Source of the DNA: an uncultured Oscillospiraceae bacterium
Lineage (GTDB): Bacteria; Bacillota; Clostridia; Oscillospirales; Oscillospiraceae
NCBI GenBank assembly: GCA_910579965.1
Contig: CAJTWF010000015.1
Coordinates: forward strand, 1 to 53,634
Direction of reading: 5' to 3'
DNA: 53,634 bases
Shown here one piece after another: positions 13,046 through 21,103 of this stretch. The first letter of the stretch is position 1. Each line of letters opens with the position of its first letter. The position numbers and the translations under genes were made by a program. The notes beneath the pieces were generated by a model. That model did not search any database. It was given only the letters and a program-made list of their open reading frames with translations, and was not told the DNA's origin.

Positions 13046-15449
13046 GTGGATTATCGCCTCCTCCGCCCTCATTCTGCTGGTACTGGCACTGCGGCGGGCA
13101 GTGGGCGGGCGGATCAGTCCCCGGCTGCGCTACGCCCTGTGGGGGCTGGTGCTGCTGCGGCTGTCCCTGCCGGTAACGCTGTGGGACAGCGGCCTCAGCG
13201 TCCTCCGGGCCGCCGAAGCCGCGGACGGCTACCAGCTGGCCTCCACCCTCCCCTCCCAGATGGAGCTCTACGACGACGGCACGGTACGGACCATGGTGGG
13301 CGGTCCACAGGAGGTCTTCCGTTGGGACGGGATGGACGGCGAGGTCTTTTTGGAGACCCTCCACAACGCCTACGGCTGGGCGGCTGTGCCCAGTCCGGAG
13401 GAGGCCCAGACCCTCCGGGACCGGGGGGAGAAGGCGGTGGACACCGGGCAGCTGAAGCGGCTGGTGGACCTGAAAAGCGCCCTGCGGACCCTCTGGCAGG
13501 CGGGCGTGTGGGCGGGGGATATTCTCCTGCTGGCCATCAACCTGCGGTTCTATATACGCCTGCGGAGGCGGCGGCAGCGGGCCGGGTCCTACCGGGGCCG
13601 TCCGGTGTACACGGCAAAGGGTCTCCCCTCCCCCTGCCTCTTCGGCCTCCTTTGTCCCGCCATCTACCTTCCGCCGGAGCTGGAGGGGGACGCGAGGGAG
13701 CACGTGCTGGCCCACGAGTACGCCCACTTCCGCCAGGGGGACCACGCCTGGGCCCTCTGGCGGGGGGTGTGTCTGGTCATCCACTGGTACAACCCCCTGG
13801 CGTGGCTGGCGGCAGCCCTCAGCCGCCGGGACTGCGAGCTGGCCTGTGACGAGCGGGCGGTAAAGCTGCTGGGAGAGGACCGGCGGTCCGCCTATGGGCG
13901 CACCCTGGTGGGGCTGGTGACCGGGCGGGCCGGGCCTGCGGACCTGCTGGGGTGCGCCACCACCATGACCGGAGGCCGCTCCGCCGTCAAGGAGCGGATT
14001 GCCCTGCTGGTGAAGCGGCCCCGGACCACGGCGGCCATGGCCTGCCTTGTGGGGGCCGCCTGCGCCGTCTCCGTCCTGTGCACCTTCACCGGCGCGGCCC
14101 GGCCGGAGGACACGCCCGCACCCGCGGAGCCGCCGGAAGCGCCGTTCCAGACGCCGGAGGAACCGGAGCCCGCAAAGACCCCGCCGGAGAGCTCGGATCT
14201 GCCCAGCCAGATCGTAACCCCGGGGACCCCGGAGCAGGAGCAGGATATCTGGCTGGTGGGGGAGCTGCCGGAGCACGGTATTGCCGCCTACTACGTCCCC
14301 AGGACCGGGGAGAGCTGGCTGGGCTATGGGGACAGCATCCAGAAGGTGGAGGGGGAGCTTGTGCCCACAACCCAGACCTACCTGCCGGAGCTGTATTTTG
14401 AGGACCTGGACGGCGACGGGGACCGGGAGCTGGCGGTCATCTCCTGCCAGAGCGCAGGTACCGGGATCGATCGGTGGCAGCTGGATGTCTACGAGTGGGA
14501 CGGCGAGCGCTGGGCGGGGACCACGCACCGCCCCGAGGGGCTGGCGGAGGATTTCAACCGGGAGCGGGTCTTCCAGTTCTATGAGGACGGCACGGCCTAC
14601 GTCAGCTACAGCGGCGGCGCCCTCCTGCTGGACCTCTCCCGCTATTTCCCTGACCTGGACCAGCCGCCCCAGACGTGCATTCTGGGGGATCCGGCACATC
14701 TGCCCCAAGTCCGCTACACCTTCCAGGACGGACAACTGTGGCTGACCCTGACCGGGCAGATTCTGAATGAGCAGACCAGCCGTCTGAGCGGGTATTTCTT
14801 TGACTACGTCTGCCCCCTTGTCTACGAGGACTACTCCCACGACGGCTCCGCCGGACATCTCAATCTCCGGAGCGGCATACTGCGCAGCGACTATGCAATA
14901 GAGCCCGCCCCGCCCCAGCTGTCGGAGGTCCACCAGAACCTTCTGGCTGAGATTCGGAGCCAGTGCGACAGCGGATATCCCAACGCCTTTGCCCTCCACG
15001 ATGTAAATGGGGACGGGGCGGAGGAGCTGCTGGTGCGGTGGATGCCGGATGGCGCCATCTCCTCGGCCTGGGGAACCACCGTCTACGACAGCGCGGGCGG
15101 GGAGACGTTCCACGGCTTTGGGGAGCTGACCTTCTACGAAAACGGGACGGTCTCTGTGCCCTGGAGCCACAACCAGGGTCCGGCCGGGGCCATCTGGCCC
15201 TACCGGCTGTACCAGTACAGCCCGGCCTCCGGGTATCAGGAGATCGGCTCCGCCCGGGCCATGGACAGCTCCATGGAGCGCTTTCCTGCGGAAGCGGATC
15301 TTGACGGAGACGGAATGGTCTACTTCATCATGGAGGACGCGCTGACCGAGGAAAACGCCGTGGACAACGACACATATCAGGCGTGGCGAAACCAATATCT
15401 GTCCGGATCGAAGGTTCTTCCTATACAGTATTATTCCTTAACAGAATAA
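13038..15449 (+). CDS. BlaR1-like M56 metallopeptidase receptor with non-standard C-terminus
   Basis: An 803-residue membrane protein. The N-terminal part has hydrophobic helices (about 1-20, 30-48, 155-175) and the M56 zinc-protease motif H226-EYA-H230, with the third ligand likely in DCELACDE near 267. A further span (MACLVGAACAVSVLCTF, near 335) leads outside. Classical BlaR1 then carries a penicillin-binding sensor. Here there is a Pro/Glu-rich linker (about 355-400) and a 400-residue region with DLDGDGDRE, DVNGDGAEE and DLDGDG calcium-loop-like motifs and no SxxK/KTG set that I can see. It should cleave the partner BlaI-like repressor on sensing a ligand. The signal is unknown and is probably not classical beta-lactam acylation. 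Confidence 0.85.
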   Translation: MIEWIIASSALILLVLALRRAVGGRISPRLRYALWGLVLLRLSLPVTLWDSGLSVLRAAEAADGYQLASTLPSQMELYDDGTVRTMVGGPQEVFRWDGMDGEVFLETLHNAYGWAAVPSPEEAQTLRDRGEKAVDTGQLKRLVDLKSALRTLWQAGVWAGDILLLAINLRFYIRLRRRRQRAGSYRGRPVYTAKGLPSPCLFGLLCPAIYLPPELEGDAREHVLAHEYAHFRQGDHAWALWRGVCLVIHWYNPLAWLAAALSRRDCELACDERAVKLLGEDRRSAYGRTLVGLVTGRAGPADLLGCATTMTGGRSAVKERIALLVKRPRTTAAMACLVGAACAVSVLCTFTGAARPEDTPAPAEPPEAPFQTPEEPEPAKTPPESSDLPSQIVTPGTPEQEQDIWLVGELPEHGIAAYYVPRTGESWLGYGDSIQKVEGELVPTTQTYLPELYFEDLDGDGDRELAVISCQSAGTGIDRWQLDVYEWDGERWAGTTHRPEGLAEDFNRERVFQFYEDGTAYVSYSGGALLLDLSRYFPDLDQPPQTCILGDPAHLPQVRYTFQDGQLWLTLTGQILNEQTSRLSGYFFDYVCPLVYEDYSHDGSAGHLNLRSGILRSDYAIEPAPPQLSEVHQNLLAEIRSQCDSGYPNAFALHDVNGDGAEELLVRWMPDGAISSAWGTTVYDSAGGETFHGFGELTFYENGTVSVPWSHNQGPAGAIWPYRLYQYSPASGYQEIGSARAMDSSMERFPAEADLDGDGMVYFIMEDALTEENAVDNDTYQAWRNQYLSGSKVLPIQYYSLTE

Positions 15450-15568
15450 GTTTTGCAGTCTCTGCAAGCAGGGTTTCAGGCGGAAAACGCCATAACGGGC
15501 GATTCCGCGCAGCAGGACGGACGCGGAGGCGGTCACGGCTCCTCCGCAGGAGATTTTTCCTCCGCGCT

Positions 15569-15597
15569 TGACAGGCTTCGACAGTGCGCCTATACTG
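15569..15597 (+). promoter_or_regulatory. promoter of the SLH-GH18 gene
   Basis: TTGACA (15569-15574), a 17-bp spacer, TATACT (15592-15597). The start codon follows at 15629 with AAAAAGGAG. Confidence 0.75.
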
Positions 15598-15628
15598 GAC
15601 AGTGAAAATACAGAAAAAGGAGCGCGCC

Positions 15629-17257
15629 ATGAAAAAGCTGAGATACCTCCTCCCCGTCCTGCTCTCCCTCCTGCTCACCGCCACGGCCCATGGGGCCTTC
15701 TCCGATCTGCCCCCCTCCGGCTGGGCCAGGGACGCGGTCACCGCCGCCTGCGGCTACGGCCTCATGGATGGTATAGATGCGGACCTCTTCGGCGTGGGCC
15801 GGACCATGAGCCGGGCCCAGTTTGTTACCGTTCTGTCCCGGATGCTCGGCTGGGAGGCCGCTGCGCCGGACGCCTTCTCCGATCTCTCCGGCCACTGGGC
15901 CCGGGAGGCCGTCAACGCCGCTGCGGCCGCCGGCGCAGTGGACTCCGGCGGCGACTTCCGCCCGGACGAGCCCATCACCCGCCGGGAGATGGCGGTCATG
16001 CTGGTGCGGGCCCTGGGGTATGACCACCTGGCCCAGAACGCCTACCCCCTCCCCTTCACCGACGTGTCCGCAGACCGGGGCTATATCGCCATAGCCTATG
16101 ATATGGGCATCATCAACGGCAACGCCCCCGCATCCTTCTCCCCGGACAGCTCCGCCACCCGGGAGCAGGCCGCCGCCATGCTGGTGCGGGTCTACGACAA
16201 GCTCCACTCCTCCACGGAGTGGACCCACGCCTTCTACGCTATCTCCTCCTACAGCCAGATCCAGCTGGCCAAATCCTTTGACGCGGTCAGCCTGGGCTGG
16301 AGCCGGATGACCTGGACCGCCGATGGCGGGGCCTCGCTCAACACCACCGCCCAGGGCGGCAACGAGTTCCGCATCCCCGACGGCTATGCCTCCGCCATTC
16401 AGGAGCTCCAGAGCGCCAGGGTCAAGCTCCACCTGAGCGTGTACATGGATACCTCCTCTGGACTTGCGGACCTGCTCTCCAGCCCCGAGGGCCGCGCCCA
16501 GGCGGTGGAGGCGATCATGGCGGAGGTGAGTCGGCCCTATGACGGCCTGGACGCCAATCCATACCAGGGCGTGACCATCGACTTTGAGGGCCTGCGCTCT
16601 CCCCAGCGGGACAGCTTCACCCAGTTTCTCACCGCCCTGTCCGCGGCCCTGCGGGAGCGGAATCTGACGCTGTACGTGGCCGTGATGCCCGCCACCGCCG
16701 ACGGCGTGTACTACGACGGCTACGACTGCCGGGCTATTGGGGAGCTGGCGGACAAGGTCATCCTGATGGCCCACGACTATCACGCCAAAAATCTCTCCGG
16801 CTTCCTCTGCTCCACCTACTACCAGAACACAGCCCTGACCCCCATCTCCTCCGTCTACTACTCCCTGCGTACGGCCCTGGATCCGGACAAGGGCGTGCAG
16901 GATCCGGACAAGCTGGTTCTGGCCGTCAGCTGCTCCTCCATCGCCTGGGAGACCGACGAGCAGGGCCTTCTCCTGTCCGAAACGCCCCTCTACCCCACGG
17001 CGGAGACCATCCGCGCCCGTATGCTGGGCGGCGCGGAGCGGGGTTGGTCCGAGACCTACCACAACCCCTACCTGCGCTACGCCACCCCGGAGGGACAGCA
17101 CGTCTTTCTCTGGTATGAGAACGGCCGCAGCGTGGGCGAAAAGGTCTCTCTGGCCCGGATGTTCGGCGTGAAAAACGTCTCCGTGTGGCGGCTGGGCCTC
17201 ATCCCCAGCTACCAGGACCAGGGCCTGGACTTTGACGTGATGGCCGCTCTGAGGTAG
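15629..17257 (+). CDS. SLH-domain surface protein with a GH18-type glycoside hydrolase domain
   Basis: A 542-residue exported protein. A signal peptide (MKKLRYLLPVLLSLLLTATAHG) is followed by three S-layer homology repeats (about residues 23-80, 85-140, 148-200; motifs FSDL, MSRAQFV, ITRREMAVMLVRALG, FTDVS). These hold the protein on wall polymers. The C-terminal 310 residues match the GH18 fold, with GVTIDFEGL near 310 as the catalytic strand (Glu present), then VAVMPATADG and KVILMAHDYH. It probably cleaves N-acetylglucosamine-containing glycans such as peptidoglycan or spore cortex, like YaaH/SleL-type proteins. The downstream SleB-like gene has a related role. Confidence 0.85.
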   Translation: MKKLRYLLPVLLSLLLTATAHGAFSDLPPSGWARDAVTAACGYGLMDGIDADLFGVGRTMSRAQFVTVLSRMLGWEAAAPDAFSDLSGHWAREAVNAAAAAGAVDSGGDFRPDEPITRREMAVMLVRALGYDHLAQNAYPLPFTDVSADRGYIAIAYDMGIINGNAPASFSPDSSATREQAAAMLVRVYDKLHSSTEWTHAFYAISSYSQIQLAKSFDAVSLGWSRMTWTADGGASLNTTAQGGNEFRIPDGYASAIQELQSARVKLHLSVYMDTSSGLADLLSSPEGRAQAVEAIMAEVSRPYDGLDANPYQGVTIDFEGLRSPQRDSFTQFLTALSAALRERNLTLYVAVMPATADGVYYDGYDCRAIGELADKVILMAHDYHAKNLSGFLCSTYYQNTALTPISSVYYSLRTALDPDKGVQDPDKLVLAVSCSSIAWETDEQGLLLSETPLYPTAETIRARMLGGAERGWSETYHNPYLRYATPEGQHVFLWYENGRSVGEKVSLARMFGVKNVSVWRLGLIPSYQDQGLDFDVMAALR

Positions 17258-17278
17258 AGCCCTTCCAGAATTTACGCC

Positions 17279-17308
17279 TTGCCTTTCTGCCCCCGCCTCC
17301 CTTATACT
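17279..17308 (+). promoter_or_regulatory. promoter of the SleB-like gene
   Basis: TTGCCT, an 18-bp spacer, TATACT at 17303-17308. AAAGGAG at 17344-17350 precedes the interrupted start ATG at 17360. Confidence 0.5.
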
Positions 17309-17389
17309 GTTTGCCGGGAACGATATGGTCCCCACAAACAGGAAAGGAGCGATCCCCTTATGAAATGAAAGACCCTGATCTGTCTGGCC

Positions 17390-18145
17390 ATGGCCCTTCT
17401 GACCCTGAGCCAGACCGCACGGGCCCTCACCGTCACAGTGGACGGCGAGATCCTGCCCGGCGAGAGCTTTGCCGAGGACGGCGTGACCTACGTGCCCCTG
17501 GCCCCCCTTCTGGAGGCCCTGGGCGGCTGGGAGACGGCGTGGGACGCCGATCAGCGCGCCGCCTGGGCGGAGACGGAACTGTTCTCTCTGACCGTGCCGG
17601 TCCAGCGCAGCCATGTGCTGGCCGACGGATATCTCTATGATATCAGCGACGACACCCTGGTCCGCTCCGGCAGTACATACGTGCCCCTGCGGTCCCTGGC
17701 GGACCTGCTGGGGGCCCGGGTGGAGTTCGTGGACTGGAGCAGCCCCGTGGCCGTCCACTCCGGACAGGCCCCGTCCTACACGGAGGAGGATCTCTACTGG
17801 CTCAGCCGCATCATCAGCGCGGAGAGCAAGGGCGAGTCCCTGCTGGGTCAGGTGGCGGTGGGCAACGTGATCCTTAACCGGGTGGCGTCGGAGGATTTTC
17901 CCAACACCATCCGCGGCGTGGTCTTTGACCGCAGGAACGCCGTGCAGTTCGAGCCCGTGGCCAACAACACCATCTACGACGAGCCCACGGCCCAGAGCGT
18001 GCTGGCCGCCCGGCTGGCCCTCAACGGCACCAACGCGGCGGGCTCCTGCCTGTACTTCTTCAACCCCAGCATCTCCAAGGGGGTGTGGATCCGGCAGAAC
18101 CGGGCCTACTTCGGCTCCATCGGCTGTCACGCCTTTTATCAATAG
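17390..18145 (+). CDS. copper-amine-oxidase-like domain plus SleB-type cell wall hydrolase, signal peptide interrupted by TGA
   Basis: The body has a Cu_amine_oxidN1-like wall-binding domain (TVTVDGEILPGESFAEDGVTYVPL, repeated as SGSTYVPLRSLADLLGA). A Hydrolase_2/SleB domain follows (YWLSRIISAESKGESLLGQVAVGNVILNRV, catalytic Glu in SAESKGE), as in spore-cortex lytic enzymes. The real start is probably ATG 17360, which has a good SD and would give a normal signal peptide MKxKTLICLAMALLTLSQTARA. However, its third codon is TGA (17366-17368). A C-to-T change of CGA would explain it. From 17390 the ORF lacks an SD and the charged N-terminus. The gene may be a recent pseudogene or use re-initiation. 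Confidence 0.75.
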   Translation: MALLTLSQTARALTVTVDGEILPGESFAEDGVTYVPLAPLLEALGGWETAWDADQRAAWAETELFSLTVPVQRSHVLADGYLYDISDDTLVRSGSTYVPLRSLADLLGARVEFVDWSSPVAVHSGQAPSYTEEDLYWLSRIISAESKGESLLGQVAVGNVILNRVASEDFPNTIRGVVFDRRNAVQFEPVANNTIYDEPTAQSVLAARLALNGTNAAGSCLYFFNPSISKGVWIRQNRAYFGSIGCHAFYQ

Positions 18146-18151
18146 AGCATA

Positions 18152-18185
18152 AGCGCCCTCCGGCCAGCCGGGGGGCGCTTCTCAT
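18152..18185 (+). terminator. terminator after the SleB-like gene
   Basis: AGCGCCCTCCGG pairs with CCGGGGGGCGCT around CCAG, followed by TCTCAT. The T-run is weak. Confidence 0.6.
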
Positions 18186-18193
18186 AGATTGAT

Positions 18194-18222
18194 TTGACTT
18201 TTTGGCCCGCAGGCGGTACAAT
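18194..18222 (+). promoter_or_regulatory. promoter of the TIGR04255 gene
   Basis: TTGACT (18194-18199), a 17-bp spacer, TACAAT (18217-18222). Confidence 0.65.
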
Positions 18223-18260
18223 GGTGACAAAAATGTGACTGATATCAGGAGGGATGCTCC

Positions 18261-19055
18261 ATGCTGTATTCCGATCACCCCCGCGTCCACTACGACAAGG
18301 CCCAGCTGGCGGAGGTCATCTGCCAGTTCCGCTTTCCCGTCATTCTGTCCATCGGCGTGCGGGAGCCTGTGGACTTCCAGGAGGCTGTCCGCTCCCTCCT
18401 CCCCCGCTACGCCGTCAAGGAGGACCGGCCCGCCCCCAAGATCACCGGCCTGGGCACCCCCCACGCCAGGCTGGAGCAGCCCAAGCCTGTTGTCAACCAC
18501 AGCTTCATCTCCGCCGACGGGCTGTGGAAGCTGAATCTGACCAATTACTTCATCTCCCTGAGCACCATGGCCTATCCCGGCTGGGAGAGCTTCGGCAAGC
18601 ACTTTGATCTGCCCCTGGCCCAGTTTATCCGCATCTATCAGCCCGCCTACTTTGAGCGCATCGGTCTGCGGTACGTGAACATTTTCTCCCGCACGGCCCT
18701 GGATCTGGCGGGGGAGCCCTGGCGGGATCTCATCGCCTCCCCCTACCTGGGCGTTCTGGCGGAGGAGGACGTGGAGGAGAGCCGCGCCCGCAAGTGCTCC
18801 GTGGACGTGGAGCTGAGCCTGGACGGCAGCTGCAGCGCCAAGCTCCACGCCGGCCCCGGCCTGGTCAAGAAGAGCGGCCCCGGCGCCTCCCAGGACCCGG
18901 AGGTGAAGTTCATCCTGGATATGGACCTCTTCATGGCCGGCCAGCTGGACCCCCGTCTGGCCGCCGCCGGTCTGGAGACCCTCCACGGCCACTCCACCGC
19001 CCTGTTCCAGGGGGCCATCACGGACCGGCTCCACACCGCCCTGGAGCCCCGGTAG
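18261..19055 (+). CDS. TIGR04255-family protein
   Basis: A 264-residue soluble protein of a sporadically distributed family with no assigned function. Family features seen are the opening YDKAQLAEVICQFRFP, FISADGLWKLNLTNYFISLST near residue 85 and YFERIGLRYVNIF near 130. No catalytic triad, metal site or membrane span stands out. CAGGAGGG precedes the ATG. It is monocistronic with its own promoter. In other genomes members often lie in variable regions, which is recalled and not shown here. Confidence 0.8.
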   Translation: MLYSDHPRVHYDKAQLAEVICQFRFPVILSIGVREPVDFQEAVRSLLPRYAVKEDRPAPKITGLGTPHARLEQPKPVVNHSFISADGLWKLNLTNYFISLSTMAYPGWESFGKHFDLPLAQFIRIYQPAYFERIGLRYVNIFSRTALDLAGEPWRDLIASPYLGVLAEEDVEESRARKCSVDVELSLDGSCSAKLHAGPGLVKKSGPGASQDPEVKFILDMDLFMAGQLDPRLAAAGLETLHGHSTALFQGAITDRLHTALEPR

Positions 19056-19122
19056 TCCCCCCCTTCCCCAGGCGGTTCCTGTGAATACAGGCGCTTGCCC
19101 CTGTTTGTCACCCGGATTCCCC

Positions 19123-19151
19123 TTGACAGAAGCCCGCTCCTATGGTATAGA
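19123..19151 (+). promoter_or_regulatory. promoter of the DegV gene
   Basis: TTGACA (19123-19128), a 17-bp spacer, TATAGA (19146-19151). Confidence 0.7.
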
Positions 19152-19219
19152 TTGGTAGGGAAATCCGGCCGGACGGCGGAGCCGTCCGTGAACATATCTA
19201 CACAGAAGGGACTATATAC

Positions 19220-20077
19220 ATGGGAAACATTGCGATTGTCACCGACAGCAACAGCGGGATTACGCAGGCGGCGGCCAGGGAGCTGGGCGTGCGCGTGCTC
19301 CCCATGCCGTTCTATATCAACGAGGAGCTCTTTTTTGAGGACGTTACCCTCACCCAGGAGGCGTTCTACCAGCGTCTGGCGGAGGATGCCGACATCTCCA
19401 CCTCCCAGCCCGCCCCCGGGGACGTGACCGGGCTGTGGGACGAGCTGCTGGAAAGCTATGACCAGATCGTCTATATCCCCATGTCCAGCGGCCTATCCAA
19501 CTCCTGCGAGACCGCGCTGATGCTGGCCGCCGACTACCGGGACAAGGTGTTTGTGGTGGACAACCAGCGCATCTCCATCACTCAGCGCCAGTCGGTGCTG
19601 GACGCTCTGGAGCTGGTCCGCTGCGGCCTGGACGCCCGGCGGATCCACGACGTGCTCATGGCGCAGCGGCTGGAGGCCAGCATCTATATCACCGTGGACA
19701 CCCTGAAGTACCTGAAAAAGGGCGGCAGGGTCACCGCCGCCGGCGCGGCCATCGGCACGGTGCTGGGCATCAAGCCCGTGCTCCAGATCCAGGGGGACAA
19801 GCTGGACGCCTTCGCCAAGGCCCGGGGCTGGAAGTCCGCCAAGAAAATCATGCTGGACGCCATGGAGCGGGACGTGACGGAGCGCTTCGCCGGCAAGGAG
19901 GTCCATCTGGGGGCCGCCTACACGTGCAGCGATCAGGAGGCGCTGGCGTGGAAGCAGGAGATTCAGGAGCGCTTCCCCGGCCGCAGCATCCACATGGACC
20001 GGCTGTCCCTGAGCGTATCCTGCCACATCGGCCCCGGATCCATGGCGATCACCTGCTCTCAAAAAATTGTCCTCTGA
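19220..20077 (+). CDS. DegV/FakB-family fatty-acid-binding protein
   Basis: A 285-residue two-domain DegV protein. The family carries fatty acids to the kinase FakA for acyl-phosphate formation and phospholipid synthesis. Motifs are IAIVTDSNSGI at the N-terminus, ADISTSQPAPGD near residue 58 (the STSQPS-type lipid-head loop), MSSGLSNSCETA near 92, and the second domain with DTLKYLKKGGRV near 157 and GIKPVLQI near 180. The C-terminal HIGPGSMAI is the usual ending. A DAK2/FakA gene is not in the window. Confidence 0.92.
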   Translation: MGNIAIVTDSNSGITQAAARELGVRVLPMPFYINEELFFEDVTLTQEAFYQRLAEDADISTSQPAPGDVTGLWDELLESYDQIVYIPMSSGLSNSCETALMLAADYRDKVFVVDNQRISITQRQSVLDALELVRCGLDARRIHDVLMAQRLEASIYITVDTLKYLKKGGRVTAAGAAIGTVLGIKPVLQIQGDKLDAFAKARGWKSAKKIMLDAMERDVTERFAGKEVHLGAAYTCSDQEALAWKQEIQERFPGRSIHMDRLSLSVSCHIGPGSMAITCSQKIVL

Positions 20078-20090
20078 GGACGGACCATAC

Positions 20091-20129
20091 AGAACGCGGC
20101 GCGGAACTTTTTGTTCCGCGCCGCGTTCT
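20091..20129 (+). terminator. long terminator hairpin after degV
   Basis: A 17-bp perfect stem: 20091-20107 with 20113-20129, loop of T residues. It starts 13 bases after the stop codon. Confidence 0.7.
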
Positions 20130-20207
20130 GCCTCCCAGGAAGTATTTTCCTGCTTCCAGGCGGGCATCCTCCCATGAGATCCATGAATTTCCCGGCAGAA
20201 ACATCTT

Positions 20208-20310
20208 AGAGCCTGTTTATCGTGTAATGACCGCATCAAGCGGTCATGTACAATTCAATTTTCTGCGCGGGCCCCTCCATGGGGCTGCGAGATATGAAGC
20301 AGGCTCTTAA
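20208..20310. repeat. short inverted-repeat element, possible MITE remnant
   Basis: The ends TTAGAGCCTG and CAGGCTCTTAA are inverted. An internal palindrome ATGACCGC...GCGGTCAT lies near 20228. Sixteen bases at the left end (TAAACAGGCTCTAAGA on the minus strand) also occur at 44-59. No coding potential was seen. It fills most of the gap between degV and the DedA-like gene. Confidence 0.5.
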
Positions 20311-20395
20311 TAAATTCTTATACATTTCCCTGCTTTCATTTTAATCCCAATCGCGCTACAATAGAGCCACACCCCGAAGGGAGAGGAGGTCCGGT

Positions 20396-21103
20396 ATGCG
20401 AGAACAACACCGGTCATTGACACTCAGGCAAAAGAGATGGATCGTGGGCACAGGCATTGTCCTGTTTCTGGTGCTCTCGGTTCTGGCGTGCTGGTTCGCC
20501 GGCAGGCCCCTCATCCAGTTCGCACAGGAGCCGGAGCGGTTCCGGAGCTGGGTGGACCAGCAGGGTCTGTGGGGTCCCCTGCTCTTTATGGGCATGATCG
20601 TCCTCCAGATCGTGGTGGCCATCATCCCCGGAGAACCCCTGGAGATCGTGGCGGGCTACGCCTTCGGCGCGCTGGAGGGCACCCTGTGGTGTCTGCTGGG
20701 GGCCTTCGCGGGGAGACTGGCGGTGTTCCTGCTGGTGCGGCGGTTCGGGACCAGGGCCATCGAGGTCTTCTTCCCCCTGGATAAGCTCCAGTCCCTCCGC
20801 TTTCTCCAGAATGAGCGGCGGCTCACCTTCTGGGTGTTTTTTCTCTTCTTCCTGCCGGGTACGCCCAAGGACCTGCTGTGCTATATCGTGGGCATAACCA
20901 AGCTCCCCCTGCGCAGCTGGCTTGTCATCAGCGCCGTGGCCCCTATCCCCTCCATCATCACCTCCACCATCGGCGGCGACGCGCTGGGTATGGGAAACTA
21001 CGCCTTCGCCGCACTGGTTTTCGGTATCACTATTGTTATCAGCAGCTTAGGTCTGCTGGCCTATCGCGCCATCTGCCGGGCGCGGGAAAGGAGCGAAACA
21101 TGA
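20396..21103 (+). CDS. TVP38/TMEM64 (VTT/DedA-like) membrane protein
   Basis: A 235-residue protein with about five hydrophobic segments. The VTT-domain signature is seen as VVAIIPGEPLEIVAGYAFG (near 78-96) and FFLPGTPKDLLCYIVGITKL (near 155-175), including the conserved G-x-P and F-x-P-G-x-P-K-D. Related proteins move or scramble membrane lipids. It overlaps the next gene by four bases (ATGA), so the pair is an operon. That pairing suggests a role in a glycolipid or envelope pathway with the neighbouring glycosyltransferase. Confidence 0.85.
   Translation: MREQHRSLTLRQKRWIVGTGIVLFLVLSVLACWFAGRPLIQFAQEPERFRSWVDQQGLWGPLLFMGMIVLQIVVAIIPGEPLEIVAGYAFGALEGTLWCLLGAFAGRLAVFLLVRRFGTRAIEVFFPLDKLQSLRFLQNERRLTFWVFFLFFLPGTPKDLLCYIVGITKLPLRSWLVISAVAPIPSIITSTIGGDALGMGNYAFAALVFGITIVISSLGLLAYRAICRARERSET

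Noticed and set aside
12870..15395. An 841-codon minus-strand frame opposite the BlaR1-like gene
   Set aside because: Same reasoning: the plus strand has coupled blaI/blaR1 genes with clear motifs.
17366..17368. TGA considered as a selenocysteine codon
   Set aside because: It lies at codon 3 of a signal peptide, with no SECIS-like stem following and no selenoprotein family match.
15590..18142. An 850-codon open frame on the minus strand opposite the SLH-GH18 and SleB-like genes
   Set aside because: It spans two unrelated plus-strand genes and their promoters and has no SD or recognisable domain. It is a codon-bias shadow.
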